Assembly: GCA_010015745.1 (NCBI GenBank)
Contig: ML978174.1
Location: forward strand, 310,001-374,000
Reading direction: 5' to 3'
DNA: 64,000 bases
Origin: Setomelanomma holmii
Taxonomy: Eukaryota > Ascomycota > Dothideomycetes > Pleosporales > Phaeosphaeriaceae
Each line of letters opens with the position of its first letter. The first letter of the stretch is position 1. The notes under the pieces are model-generated. The model saw only the letters and a program-made list of their open reading frames with translations, had not been told where the DNA came from and ran no database searches. This document shows, piece by piece, positions 44,247 through 55,734 of the stretch. The position numbers and the translations under genes were made by a program.

Positions 44247-45259
44247 ATGGTCAGAAGCATACTTCTCCCTCTTCTGAGCTTTGCGCCGTCAGCATTGAGC
44301 ATCGCTCTCCCTGAGCCGAGCTTTACACCCAAACCTAGCAATTTCCCAGCTAAAGGTGATGGCGATTATGCCGGCGGCATATTCAGCATACCCCTCTCCG
44401 AGCTTGGCAAGTACGCTGGTGCTGGAGGAACGGGACCAGAGACCTCAACGGGAGCTGGGGCGAAGACGTCGGGATCAGGACCGTACCCAGCTGCTATATC
44501 CACGGACTCAACGTTGCCTGGTCATACCATTTTCGCACCCACGACACCTCCAGCTGGCAATCTCAGCATGCCATTTATCGCTTGGGGAAACGGAGGCTGC
44601 GGACTCGATGCAGGAGAGTACGAACGCTTCCTCGTCGAGATCGCCAGCTACGGCTACCTAATTGCTGCGGATGGGACACCAAGTGGTAATGCTTCTGCGC
44701 AGAGCAAGGTCCAAGACATGCGTGACTCACTAGACTGGGCTTTTGCAGGCAAAGGGAAGAAGTATGGAAATATCGACCTAACCAAGGTGACCACTGCAGG
44801 CCACAGCTGCGGTGGTTTGGAGGCTATGTCGACCGCATACCACGATTACCGCGTGAAGAGAATCATCCAGTTCAATATCGCCATCTTCCAAGACGACAGA
44901 CGGTACTTGCTGCAAGAGATCAAGGTACCAGTAGCCTACTTCATCGGAGGTCCCAAAGACATGGGTTACAATACCGTAAGTTCTTCATTTGTCCTCGAGA
45001 GTGGAAATAGTCGCTGACCGATTGCGCACAGTCGGCCAAAGACTATGCCTTACTCAATCCTGGTCTGCCAAAGCTCCGAGCGAACCTTGACACCGGCCAT
45101 GGCGGTACTTATCAAGCCACCAACGGCGGAAAGCAAGGGAAGGCAGCGGTTGCCTACCTTGAGTGGCAGTGGAGAAATAATGCGACTGCAGAGGCATACA
45201 TTCTGAACGGAGGCCTGACGAAGGACAACTGGATTGTTGAAAGTGCGAATTGGTCCTGA
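44247..45259 (+). CDS. Secreted α/β-hydrolase (serine esterase-like)
   Basis: Exons 44247–44975 and 45032–45259 (intron 44976–45031); 318 aa. Residues 1–~20 form a signal peptide (MVRSILLPLLSFAPSALSIA). After a Gly/Ser/Thr-rich stretch the hydrolase core shows the oxyanion-type segment MPFIAWGNGGCGLDAGEYER and the nucleophile elbow AGHSCGG with Ser187. A likely acid residue lies in YFIGGPKDMGY or just after it, and a likely catalytic His in DTGHGGTY in the second exon. It belongs to a group of fungal extracellular esterases without a well-defined substrate; polyester or cell-wall esters are possible. The frame can be pushed upstream to 44172, but without an ATG that improves the signal peptide. 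Confidence 0.82.
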
Positions 45260-46092
45260 AACCATATCCGGTGCTGTCGATCCGAGCAGAGAGGTCCTAG
45301 ATTAACATTTGATATGTGTCCTCGTGGGTAGTTGGTGCCACAACAAGCCCTGGAGATCCCTCTGTAGTTCGTCAACCTCAACAACAAATTGTCAAGATTT
45401 TATCTCGCGCAACGCGACTCACCGAGGTCAATCCAAGAAGTGATGATCTCCAATCGTCATTGCGCGCGCGAAGCGATAAGAGATGAACGCAGAGACGGTG
45501 GACGCGAAGTCAATGGCAAGCGCACCACGCTAGCGACGCTTCGACGCTCTCCTTGATTGTCTCTGCACCGCGTCCTTCTCTCCTCCCTTGCAAACACATC
45601 AACACAACATCGGACGAGTCGATACAGCCTGCCGAACGAGCAATAAGATGATAAGACCGGTCTTGATGGCCCCAAATAGACTTGCAAGTCGTGCCGCGTT
45701 ACAAACGCCGGCCCACAAGTAACCTTCCAGCGTTCAGCCAATGAGCATCGAGAAGACCACAACCGCCGTGACAAGCTCAAAGGGATAAGTACGCCTCCTG
45801 ATTTACTGTCTTCCAATGGATCATGAATCCTTCAACCTTTCTGCGCACAACGGAAGGAGCGGGACGTAGCGTGGCCTCTTTGATTGCCTGATCTGGCAGT
45901 CGAGACTTGCCTTCGCGTGATGAAGTGCAGCATGGCTTCCGCGGCCAACCTCAGCTTCGCGGAATGTTCGAGCGTTACTGTGTATATGATCGCCGACGCA
46001 GCCGTTTGAAACGTTCGCGAGCCTGAGGCTATCGCTGCCGTTTCGTTCTTTTCTCATTGTCGTTCGTTTCGAAATCGTCGCTCACTGCAAAC
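45260..46092. other. Intergenic between two secreted hydrolase genes
   Basis: About 0.8 kb. A minus-strand frame at 45457–45816 has no recognised content. Otherwise it is the upstream region of the lipase. Confidence 0.4.
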
Positions 46093-47102
46093 ATGTCGTT
46101 CTTTTATTCACTCATTCTCTCTGTGTTGCTCTGGCTTAAGAGCGATGCTGCGCCACTAGTTCAAGAGAAGAGAGGCATTCAGGCGAATCAGTTGAGTTCG
46201 TTCAAGCTCATGCGAGAGTATGCCTCGGCTGCATACTGTGCAAGCAATTTTGGCTCTTCCGGTGATCAGATCACATGTGCAGCTGGCAACTGCCCAAATG
46301 TGGAAGCGGCAGACTCTGCGACATCTGTTGAATTCGATAGGTGAGCATTTCATCACCAAGACTGATTTGACCGACCTGACCATACTCTAGGGAAGACACC
46401 TCTACAGACGTTGCTGGCTACGTTGCAGTGGACCACACCAATAAGCTCATTGTCGTCTCGTTCCGAGGCAGTACCACCATCGACGCCTGGATCACCAACT
46501 TCGACTTCGACACAGTAGACACCGACATCTGCTCTGGATGCACAGCCCACCACGGCTTCTGGAATTCTTGGGTCGATGCACGCAACCTAGTGACGCCAGC
46601 TGTCAAGCAAGCTTCCACCACCTATCCTACTTACCAAATCAGAGTGGTTGGCCATTCTCTCGGCGGCGCGATCGCATCTCTCGCAGCCGCGCAATTGCGA
46701 AATTATGGCCTCACCGTTGCCTTATACAATTTTGGCTCGCCACGCATTGGCGGAACCAAGATCAGCAGCTACATCACGAACCAGTCCGATGGCAACTACC
46801 GAATCACACACTTGAACGACCCAGTTCCTAAGGTCCCATTGCTTACCATGGGTTATGTACACATCAGTCCGGAGTACTACATCAACAAGCCAGACAAGCA
46901 GGATGTGAATGCCGGAGACATCCAGGTGTTCAACGGCGCTGCGAACTTGTTTGTGGGAAATCAAGCGTCTCTTATCCCAGATGTTGATGCGCACAGGTGG
47001 TACTTCGCTAGTGTGTATACATGCGATGCAAAAAAAAGCAAGAGAGGCGTGCTTGAGATCAGGGGTGTGGAACAGGATGTCGAAATTATCGCTACATTCT
47101 AA
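46093..47102 (+). CDS. Secreted class 3 lipase / feruloyl-esterase-like
   Basis: Hydrolyses acylglycerols or related esters outside the cell. Exons 46093–46340 and 46391–47102 (intron 46341–46390); 319 aa. Signal peptide MSFFYSLILSVLLWLKSDAA. The fungal class 3 layout is complete: MREYASAAYCASN, VSFRGSTTIDAWITNFDF, the nucleophile elbow VVGHSLGGAIASLAA (Ser172), NFGSPRIGG, acid HLNDPVPKVP and His in DVDAHRWYF. Six or more cysteines are present, among them YCASN, ITCAAGNC, DICSGC and YTC, consistent with disulfides as in Thermomyces-type lipases. Which ester is preferred cannot be told from sequence. It lies in tandem with the secreted hydrolase upstream. Confidence 0.92.
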
Positions 47103-47222
47103 GGAAATATATGAATGGGATAATTAGTGCCTGTAATAGTCATCGCGAAGAAGCAGATCTATGGGTATAAAACACTCAACCGGGCCAATCGAACCAACTA
47201 AACCCCGCTACAAATGATGCTA

Positions 47223-48619
47223 TCATTGGTCAATCTCAAAGATGTCGTCGTCCTTCTCCAAATCCTCGCCCGTGTGATCTTTCCATAAGTGCTCCATGAG
47301 CAATCCCATATCTTTGCATGTTGTATCCGAGTCTTTGAACCTTGCGCACAAGACACATGCAAACCCAACTTCCTCTCGATGGCACTTGACAATGAAGCGA
47401 TTCTTGACTAGAAAGACGCGACGCTTGTGCTTGTCACCTCCTTTACAACTGTATGCAACGATCTCCCACGCTTTGCCAGGCCGCACAGAAATATGCGCGT
47501 GACAAAACGGGCACAAATTGTCGCCGCCAGCCTTGTAGTTGTCTGTCAGTGGTAAGCGTGAATGCTCCTGGAGATCGCGAGCAAAGACGCAGAATAGCCT
47601 CCGGCCGTGCGAATGAGGTCGCGGCCTCGGTCTTGGCTCCGGCTTAGGGTTTGGGAAGGGCAGAATGGTGACTCGTCCTGGGTCTGCTTCGGGCAGAGGG
47701 TATGGTTGAATCGTGACTCTGCCTGGATCACGAGCCCGTTCCAAACTGCTGCTCCTGCTCCGCCCTCTACTACGCGATCTTCCTCTTCTAATGGCGCCAT
47801 CGTGACGAGGTGGCCTGCGTGGTGGTACTGGGTAGGCTCCAGGTATGTTCCTTGGTGGGTCAGGCACGCTAGGCCTCTTAGTAAGCATCCTCTGGTATTG
47901 CATATGGAGTGCTTGGATGGAGGCCATGCGCGCCGAGCGCGTCGTTTGTATAAGACGGATGAGATGCGACTGAAATGATGACGGGGTGAGATATGTACTC
48001 AGCATGTAATCTTGATGGATGCTGAGCAGTGTGCGCTGAAGCTCAATGATTTGTGACTGAAGCTCGATCCGGGCGGTCACTACTTATCATCAACGGTGCG
48101 AAGTGCTAGGAGTTTGGTGGAGTTTAAACGTACAGTCACCTCTGGCGAAGGGCTCGCCCAGCTTACGATAGCCGCGATCATACTCGGCCAGTACTTGAGA
48201 TGATGATGTGCTAATAAGCTCCTCATCGCTGTCGCTGAAGTCATCTCGGTTCGGGCTAGCTTTCCAGCTTACATGATGACTACGACGTCGCTCGCGATCC
48301 GACTCAGAGCTAGAGTCTCTTTGCTTCCGACGAAGCGGTCTACAATGGCGTCCTTCTTCATCTTTGGCATCATCGCTTCTGTGCGAATCTGATTTCGACT
48401 TCCGCTTGAGTTTGCGATAGAGATCGCTTGCGGACCCGAATGATTCTGTCAAGGTCCGCACGAGCGAGACTACGACTACGAGGTCTTGTAGTACGCCTTT
48501 GGCCTATGTAAGCTTAGTGGGTAATAAGCACCTATATAGATTGCTCGCTCGACTCAAACAGTAGAGCTAGGCTTCTCGTAACTCACGGTTTCCACGGCAG
48601 CTTCGGCTTCTTCCTTCAT
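47223..48619 (-). CDS. Cys/His zinc-binding protein with RS-like region, unknown function
   Basis: Exons 48619–48587 (MKEEAEAAVET), 48503–48134 and 48079–47223; introns 48504–48586 and 48080–48133; 419 aa. The N-terminal third is Ser/Arg/Lys-rich (RRKQRDSSSESDRERRRSHH) and acidic (DDFSDSDEELIS). A helical coil follows (RIELQSQIIELQRTLLSIHQ). An RS-like stretch (RRGRSRSRGRSRSSSLER) is succeeded by a duplicated DPGRVTI motif. The C-terminal ~90 residues bear likely zinc ligands: LCPFCHAHI, then FACVLCARFKDSDTTC and GLLMEHLWKDH. The first exon is the least certain part, chosen because its ATG and donor fit the open frame. RNA-related function is a guess from the RS stretch. Confidence 0.65.
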
Positions 48620-49774
48620 TAGTTACGACGGGAATGCGGAGTTCTTGATATGCTAGGGTATTTGTGGACAGGAAGCGACACTGGGAAAGGTAGCGAGTAT
48701 TATCCGGGCGAAAAGTTGTGCTTAGCACATGTTCACCGGATAGGCACCTACATCCGCGTCTGATGACACTACTGACAGCGAGTTGCATTTGGGTACTTGC
48801 GCTCAGCTGCAACAGCCATTCTCATAGGACGCATCATCCGTGATTCATCCATTGTGCAGGAGATCGCATGCTTGTGCCACAAAGGTTCGGCTGATGATCG
48901 TGACATGGCGTGAAACCGGCTGCGACTGACAGACTCGGAAGTGAGGCTGAGATGTAGACACAAGCCCAGCTGTTGCGCTCGAGTGACAAAGGTCCTGTCA
49001 CGCAAAATTAGTTTTCTTCGAGCGTCGTGTTCCGTTGGTGACATTGTACTGTCTCTAAGCAGCATGCGCGAGCTCATTGCAATACCTCGTGAGAATGTCT
49101 TAGCGAAAGCCACGTGGGTATAACGCGTGCGAGTCGTCAACGTCAGGCCAGCCTTCACTCTGCGAAGGCGAACCTCTTTTGCACGTACGGAGGTCCATCG
49201 TGATATACTTTTATGCGCAGATTTCTGATGTCGTAAAAGTCATTCTTGGATGAGGGTGGGCCAGCTTGCGCTTAACCGTCTGAAGAAGTTCCGGACGCTA
49301 CGTGAAAGTCGGCAACAACATCGTTAGCGTCTCTCAAGTGTACTATTAGCGAGTGCGCCCAGTCTAATGTTTCCATGATTGTACATTTGCGATGATGAAA
49401 AGGGTGATTTAGTGTGGTGTGGGATGGGCCAGTCCTCTTCTCAGGAGCCGCAGCTTGGCAGCGTCCATAGCGCCTGCCCGCGCTGGCGGCCCTTTGGCCT
49501 CATCACACATTCTCCTTACCCACACCATCTAGCAGGCAATAATGACCGATACCATCACTCATCACTTTCGCCATGAAGAGCGCGCTTATGGCTAGATTGC
49601 ATCGACGGTGCGATCGGGACGAGCCTTAATCCGCACTCAGGCGCGTAGAGTTTCATCCTGAAGAGCCGATTCGCTGTCATTGCTCCACCACATCCTCGGG
49701 CCTCATCAAGCGCGCTCCAGTTGGGAGATATTCTTAGCCTCGCGACATGGATTCGCTGTGGCTGCGCCGCAGCA
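48620..49774. other. Divergent intergenic region
   Basis: About 1.15 kb between the zinc-binding protein (minus) and the membrane glycoprotein (plus). No supported gene. Confidence 0.4.
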
Positions 49775-52252
49775 ATGTCGCCCAAAAGCGATGCGTTCGC
49801 ACCCTGCGAACCATTTGCGCCGACCTGTTCAGTCGATCTGACAGCGTCGCATAATCGCAAGGCACCGACAACAACCATGAGCGCAACCATCAATACGAAC
49901 TGGAATCCGTTTCGACGACGCGTGCTTGGATCGGTTTTGGAGGGAACGAATCCGCCTGATCCGGCACGAACGGTGACGAAATCGAAGACATGGACGACAA
50001 CCATTGATCGAGTGCCAAGTTGGCCTGAGGAAGCAAGACCCCTGAAGAAGCACACATGGGTAACTTACCTGTACGGAACTGGAGATGCTCTCCTGGTGCT
50101 TCTGCCAGTCTATTTCATTTGTGAGTTTGTTAGAAGGGATTGGCGTCTCGAATCTGACATGACGAAGTGCTAGGAGTTGCGGCTGCTGTCTTACATCGGA
50201 AGCCAACCGAGGGTAGCAACCTGGGGTCGAAGGTCGAATTCGCCATGGACCTAGTATGGAAGATCACTCCACTGCTCGCTACTTACTCGGTTGACTTGAA
50301 CTAGGGTCCGACAATGTTTCCTATCATCTTTGCAGCCATCATTGGTCGCAGTATGAAAATGATCGCACGTTATCTGGCGGAAAGAGGCGCAAAGCTCAGT
50401 GTGAGTAGTGCATACAATATGATTTGTGTATTACCCACTGATTTCGACGACATCATAGACCCTAGAGCTGATGATGGCCAGCCAATCTGTCTGGGGAACA
50501 TTCGAAAGCCAGTTCCTGATGCGGCGACTCACCGTGGTAGGCGCAAATTTACTCTTCCTTTGGACATTGTCGCCATTAGGTGGTCAAGCCTCATTGCGAC
50601 TCATGTCGAGAGATCACGAGGCCAGTTTCGCAACATCGAATTTACGCTATCTCACGACAGGTCCTGGTGGGGCGATGTTCAGCGTAGCTACAAGTAGCAC
50701 TCAGCTCGGAAAGTTCGCAGAGGCTGGCGCGCTTTATAATGCAGCCCTGCTAGCCCCACAGAGTGTCAAGACCGGACAACAGGACTCATGGGGCAACGTC
50801 AAGATTCCCAGGTTCGAGTCGCTCAACATGTCCAGCCACGACGCAGATGGATGGCTAGCCGTCCCAAGCTCAATGCCAGTTCCCGAACTCTATTCCTCCT
50901 TGGTGGGTCTACCCATCGCTGGGCTCCCGGATGTGAAGAGTTCGAACTTCACCGTGGAGTATACCTATCTTTACGTCAATTGCAGTGCGTTCGAGCAGCA
51001 GCCTTACCCTGGCCTGCATGGCACTGGTGATCCAACTGCCACCAACTATACAAAGCTTGATCAACTGCTCCCAGGTCAGATTTGGTACAACAAGTCTCTA
51101 TCGTCATCACAGCCTTTCGATCCTTTGAATGGAAGAGCGTCTTTTCTCCTTGATACTCCTCGAGATCTGGCACGCCCGGCGTTCAACACACAACAAAAAG
51201 ACGCAGACACATTTCTTGGCCGTCTTGATGGCTTCGTAGGCCATCGAAATCAGAGCCGACTCAATAAAACCGAGAGCAAAACGCCAAGAGATCTCTCCTT
51301 TGCTTCAATCTATGGCATCAGTCGTGATGGGAACGATCAAGGCCTCAACATCGCCAATTGTACCCTTTTCCAGCGTCATGTCGAAGCATTGATCTTGTGT
51401 TCTGGAAAACAATGCTCGGCTTCGAAGCTCAGAAAGTCATTAACGGACACGCGACCCGACGTGCTAACAGCACTTGAGTATTTCCCGGTCATGGACTCCT
51501 TTGTACGCGAGTTCCCTACCGCGATCAAGTTCAATGAAGGCTCCAGCCCGACAGAATTGTTCGTAGCGAACACATCGACATTTCCATTCGTACAGAAAGT
51601 CGGTCGGCTGTTTCCAAACGAGGTGTACACAGATCTCTCGAAAGTTCCGATCGATACTTTCTCTCGGCGTTTTAGTTTAGTCTTGAACACCTACTACCAA
51701 CTCAGTACACAATCGTCTGGTTATTTTGGAAGCCTGACCAACAACTTGTCCGCGTATGGTCCAGACACAATACCAGTCACGGACGCCAATGCATACCTTC
51801 CGGCCAACCTTTCAGTGACTGAGCATAGCTTTTTTGACTGGTTCACCAAGTTCCAGCAAACGGTGATCGATCTGGAATCACCCTTCATCGGAGCGACGAC
51901 GAATGCGACTATGACTACAACTCGAGAGATTTTCGTAGTCAACTTCGCGTGGTTGGCATTACTGTTCGCATCATCTACGATTATCCTACTGACCGGTGGT
52001 GCTGCTGTCCTTTTGAAACGCAAAACACTGGGTCCAGAAATGTTTGGATTTGTTTCAAGCATGACTTACGAAAATCCATGGGTGAAAGTTCCTGAGGGTG
52101 GGACCATGCTGGACGCAATGGAAAGGACAAGACTGCTCAAAGACGTCGAGGTTCACATTGGCGACGTGTGTGGCAATGAGAGCGTTGGTCACATAGCCTT
52201 CGCCGCAGGTGTACCGATACGGCAGTTGGAGCGTGGTCGACTCTACAGCTGA
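49775..52252 (+). CDS. Large fungal plasma-membrane-type glycoprotein, unknown function
   Basis: Exons 49775–50120, 50177–50253, 50305–50400 and 50459–52252; 770 aa. Four membrane segments are evident: GTGDALLVLLPVYFI joined to FAAAVLH; GPTMFPIIFAAIIGRSMKMI; LTVVGANLLFLWTLSPLGGQ; and near the C-terminus VNFAWLALLFASSTIILLTG. Between the third and fourth lies a ~400-residue loop with many N-x-S/T sites (for example NMSS, NFTV, NCSA, NYTK, NKSL, NLSA, NATM), so probably extracellular. The block LELMMASQSVWGTFESQFLM followed by LSPLGGQASLRL recurs in a large family of uncharacterised fungal membrane proteins. The first intron needs a GAG acceptor, because the TAG five bases earlier... would create a stop. 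The start could also be at 49877. Confidence 0.75.
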
Positions 52253-53381
52253 GCAAGGCGTTCCTGGAGCTGTCGTAATGTCCGCTTGTCGTCGCATTGT
52301 GGCGCAGCGGTCACTGGAGGCTGCCGGCAATATGTCGTTATGGGCTCCGTTTCGAGACACATCGCACGGCGATTGGATGCGTCTCAAAACGCATGAAAGA
52401 GCATCAGGCACACCATCCAGGATCTCAAGCGGCGACCAGACAGGGCATTGACCAGCAGAGCTTGAAACACTTGGTCACATCGAGTCGAGAAATCGAGAGG
52501 CTTCCGCTACAGTCATGCGCAACCGTGATCAACACTACGCGCTTTGCTGCAGCCAGTCTTGTGCGGTCCTTCGCGATGCAGTTGTGACAGACCTTGCACA
52601 GCTTGGGAGAATCAAGCTTCACAGGTAGCCGCGGTGGAGCACGATGTGGATGCAGAAGGCGACGGTTAACAAGAGAGACTAAGCGGCTCACCAATCGGTC
52701 TCTTGAAGCAGGGATGTGGAGGCGAGATGTGCGACAAGTCTCAAAACACAGGGGTTCGGATTATCCAGCGGGCCGATAAGCGAATCTAGTTCCAACCAAT
52801 GGCCGACCGAACGCGACATCGAAACGAAACCACTCCTGAAGTCCATCGTCGACGCATAGTCGCCCTGAAAACCATCGTCGCACACTACCTTCCAGTCGTA
52901 GGGGCTTACGCAGAATGTTCCTGCGTCAACCCTGCGGATCTCCCGTCTTCCTATGGCTGAGAGGCTTGGTTGACCCGACCATCATGTTTCACACATAGAC
53001 GCTCGCCATTGTGGAGCAATCCAATCGCTCGAATACGTGATTCTGTTTGGACTGTCGAGACCCAGACAGTGTGTTTGATTAGGGGATCGGCTGTAGGGAC
53101 TCGAGTGGAGCATCTGGTCGTAGTAGACGTCGTGAGCGCATGGTTATGTGGATGTTGTGAGAGCACGGAGACATTGTGGAAGTACAGCGGCTGCTAGCAT
53201 TAGAGGTCGTGCGATCTGTATAAAGCTCTCCTAGACGCCTGCCAAGTACTTTCGGCATCACACACTCTCTCAAACTTCAGCACTCTCTGCATTTGCATCT
53301 CACACTAGCTGGTCTAGGTTTTCATCGCTACCTTCACGCTCACTAGCACGACTGTCGTCTTACGAACTCATCATTACCAAA
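52253..53381. other. Intergenic, TATA-like element before LPMO gene
   Basis: GTATAAAGC near 53217–53225 lies about 160 nt upstream of the LPMO ATG. The other ~1.1 kb has no supported gene. Confidence 0.4.
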
Positions 53382-54539
53382 ATGTTTTCCAAGTTGACTA
53401 TTCTGGCAGCCACTGCCTGCTTGGCCGTTGCCGATGCACATATCAAAATCAACACGCCAGTACCTTTTAGCAAGGACACACTCGACACTGCACCCATCAC
53501 CAAATCGCAATTCCCTTGCAAAAGCAACCTTGGCTTTAAGGTTTCTCAAATGAACCAGATGGCTGTAGGCTCAACACAGAAGCTTGCTTTTGACGGAACT
53601 GCAGTACATGGTGGAGGCTCATGCCAACTGTCTGTTACAACCGACACGGAGCCAACTGAGAACTCCGTCTTCAAAGTCATCAAGTCTATCGAGGGTGGCT
53701 GCCCTGGCGTTGATGGTACAACAAACGAATACCAGTTCGCGCTTCCGGATAGCATTCCCAACGGCAAAGCAACTTTCGCCTGGACCTGGTTCAGCAAGAT
53801 GTCAGGCGCGCCGGAACTTTATATGAACTGCGCTCCGATAGAGGTCACTGGAGGTGCTAGCGACAAGTCTGCGTTCAACTCTCTTCCTGATATGCTCGTT
53901 GCGAACATCGGTGAGGGCTGCACAACAGCTCAGAACTTCGCTACCAAGTTTCCCAACCCTGGATCAGTCGTCCAGGAGGGTGCAACCAATGACCAGAAGC
54001 CTCCTACCGGCAACTGCGGCTCCTCTGGTACCACACCAGCTCAATCGTCCTCTCCCGCCACTCAGCCTTCGTCCGCTCCCCAATCGTCCGCGGTTGCCCA
54101 ACCTTCTGCTCCAGCTGGAGGTCAGTCTTCCGCAGTTTCCAAGCCATCCGCAACACCAGTTCCATCCAACGGTGGCGGTGTATTCGCTCCGGGTGCCTCT
54201 AGCGCGCCTCTGCCTGCTCAGACCTCCACCACACTCGTTACCGTTACAGCTCCTGCATCCGCGCAGCCCACGGTCCCTAGCTCTGGCACTGGCACACCTG
54301 CGACGCCATCCTCACCATCAACTGGTGGCGGCTCCGCAGGCACATGCTCCACCAACGGCGCAGTTGTCTGCAACGGCGAGAAGCAATTCGGCCTCTGCAA
54401 CAACGGCAACGTAGTCTGGCAAGACGTCGCAGCCGGCACAGCCTGTGTCAACGGCGTCATCTCCAAGCGCTCCTTCAACGGCCGCGTTGTTCACCCACGC
54501 TACCGAAGCCCTCGCATCGGTACCACCGTCGGCAACTAA
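53382..54539 (+). CDS. AA11-like lytic polysaccharide monooxygenase with C-terminal X278-like module
   Basis: Copper enzyme that oxidatively cleaves polysaccharides; AA11 members act on chitin. 385 aa, single exon. Signal peptide MFSKLTILAATACLAVADA is followed at once by His20 (HIKINTPVPFSKD), the N-terminal His of the histidine brace. The second His is in AVHGGGSCQLSV and the axial Tyr probably in ELYMNCAPIEV. A Gly/Trp segment KATFAWTWFSKMSG matches the family core. From about residue 210 a long Ser/Pro/Ala/Thr linker leads to a ~45-residue Cys-containing module (CSTNGAVVCNGEKQFGLC, then VAAGTACVNG), typical of the X278 units appended to AA11 enzymes. The C-terminus is basic. Substrate is inferred from the family. 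Confidence 0.88.
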   Translation: MFSKLTILAATACLAVADAHIKINTPVPFSKDTLDTAPITKSQFPCKSNLGFKVSQMNQMAVGSTQKLAFDGTAVHGGGSCQLSVTTDTEPTENSVFKVIKSIEGGCPGVDGTTNEYQFALPDSIPNGKATFAWTWFSKMSGAPELYMNCAPIEVTGGASDKSAFNSLPDMLVANIGEGCTTAQNFATKFPNPGSVVQEGATNDQKPPTGNCGSSGTTPAQSSSPATQPSSAPQSSAVAQPSAPAGGQSSAVSKPSATPVPSNGGGVFAPGASSAPLPAQTSTTLVTVTAPASAQPTVPSSGTGTPATPSSPSTGGGSAGTCSTNGAVVCNGEKQFGLCNNGNVVWQDVAAGTACVNGVISKRSFNGRVVHPRYRSPRIGTTVGN

Positions 54540-55734
54540 ACGTATCACGATAACGCTCTCTTCATCACCATAGGGTACTCCCTAGTGGACCTTGCTTACA
54601 TTCTTTCGTCGATCTTTCAGAACATTTTTGCATATAGGGGATGACGGTCTGAGACCTGGTTTGTTGTACATGTTTTACATTCGCTTAAGGCGAAGATACA
54701 GTAGCATTGTTTGTTGCATTATGGGCGTTGGGATCTCGGGTGAGATGGGAACGTCACTTTTGCTACAGCATTGAAGGATCAATTGTTGATAAAAAGTATA
54801 CCCATGGCATCAGCCGCGCAATTAAACGTTGGACATTACTTTGATTTTACCTGCCTTGAGTGATGGTTTTGATGGGAGCTTATGTGAAACATGATCTTCA
54901 GTCTCTGTGCTGGTCCTACAATGCATTCCACTCGACTGGGATTGCCAAATAGGTCCACCATACTGAAGACTATCGAAACATTCAAACGCAGCTGAGCACC
55001 TGTTCGCCAACTTACCTTGATTTCTAACTTCTTGCCTCGCCGGTATCCAATCATTCCCTGACGATCGTCGTCAATCGCCGCCTAGGGCCCCAGGCACCCC
55101 AGGTCTTGCATGAAACACCATGCAACCCCATCCGCTCGCCACCCCTCGGACCTGCTCATCCATGCTCCCGACTCGACCCTAAAGAAGGCCGCTCAGCCAC
55201 AGCTTAGTGGCTAGTGCGACGGGCTAGCTGTTGTAAATTCATGCGTCGAATCCTTGGACAGCTGAGATGTGGAAGTAGCAGTTGTGGCGACGTGGGGAGG
55301 ACCTGGATGGACTGGGAAGAGAACTCTGAGAGAAGGGAGTTCATGGTAGGGAATGCCGATTGGACATGAAGTACGAATGTAAATGTGCGATAGGAAGGAG
55401 GTTGCTACGAGATCATACTTGGGTAGTTTTCATGCTCTACCGGTACGTGTGCTATCGCCGGCACTTGCCTTTCAGATATTCGAAAAGGAAGTATACAGTG
55501 GTTGGTGTTAACATTGACATTGATATCTCATCCATGCATATGGCTTTTGACAATCAAAATGTGGCTGTCAAAAATTGAGGGAAGAAGCGCTCCGGACGCT
55601 TTCGCGCTTTGCCCGAGTAGCACTAGTGTGGCACGCGCCTCCAGTCCTCGTCGCATGCGTCACTTTCTCGAGGAACATTTACTGCGACACAACATCATGC
55701 GATTCTATAGACAACGACGATAGCAAAGGCCGGA
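54540..55734. other. Intergenic, no gene recognised
   Basis: About 1.2 kb, with short unsupported frames only, between the LPMO and the Swc3 gene. Confidence 0.4.
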
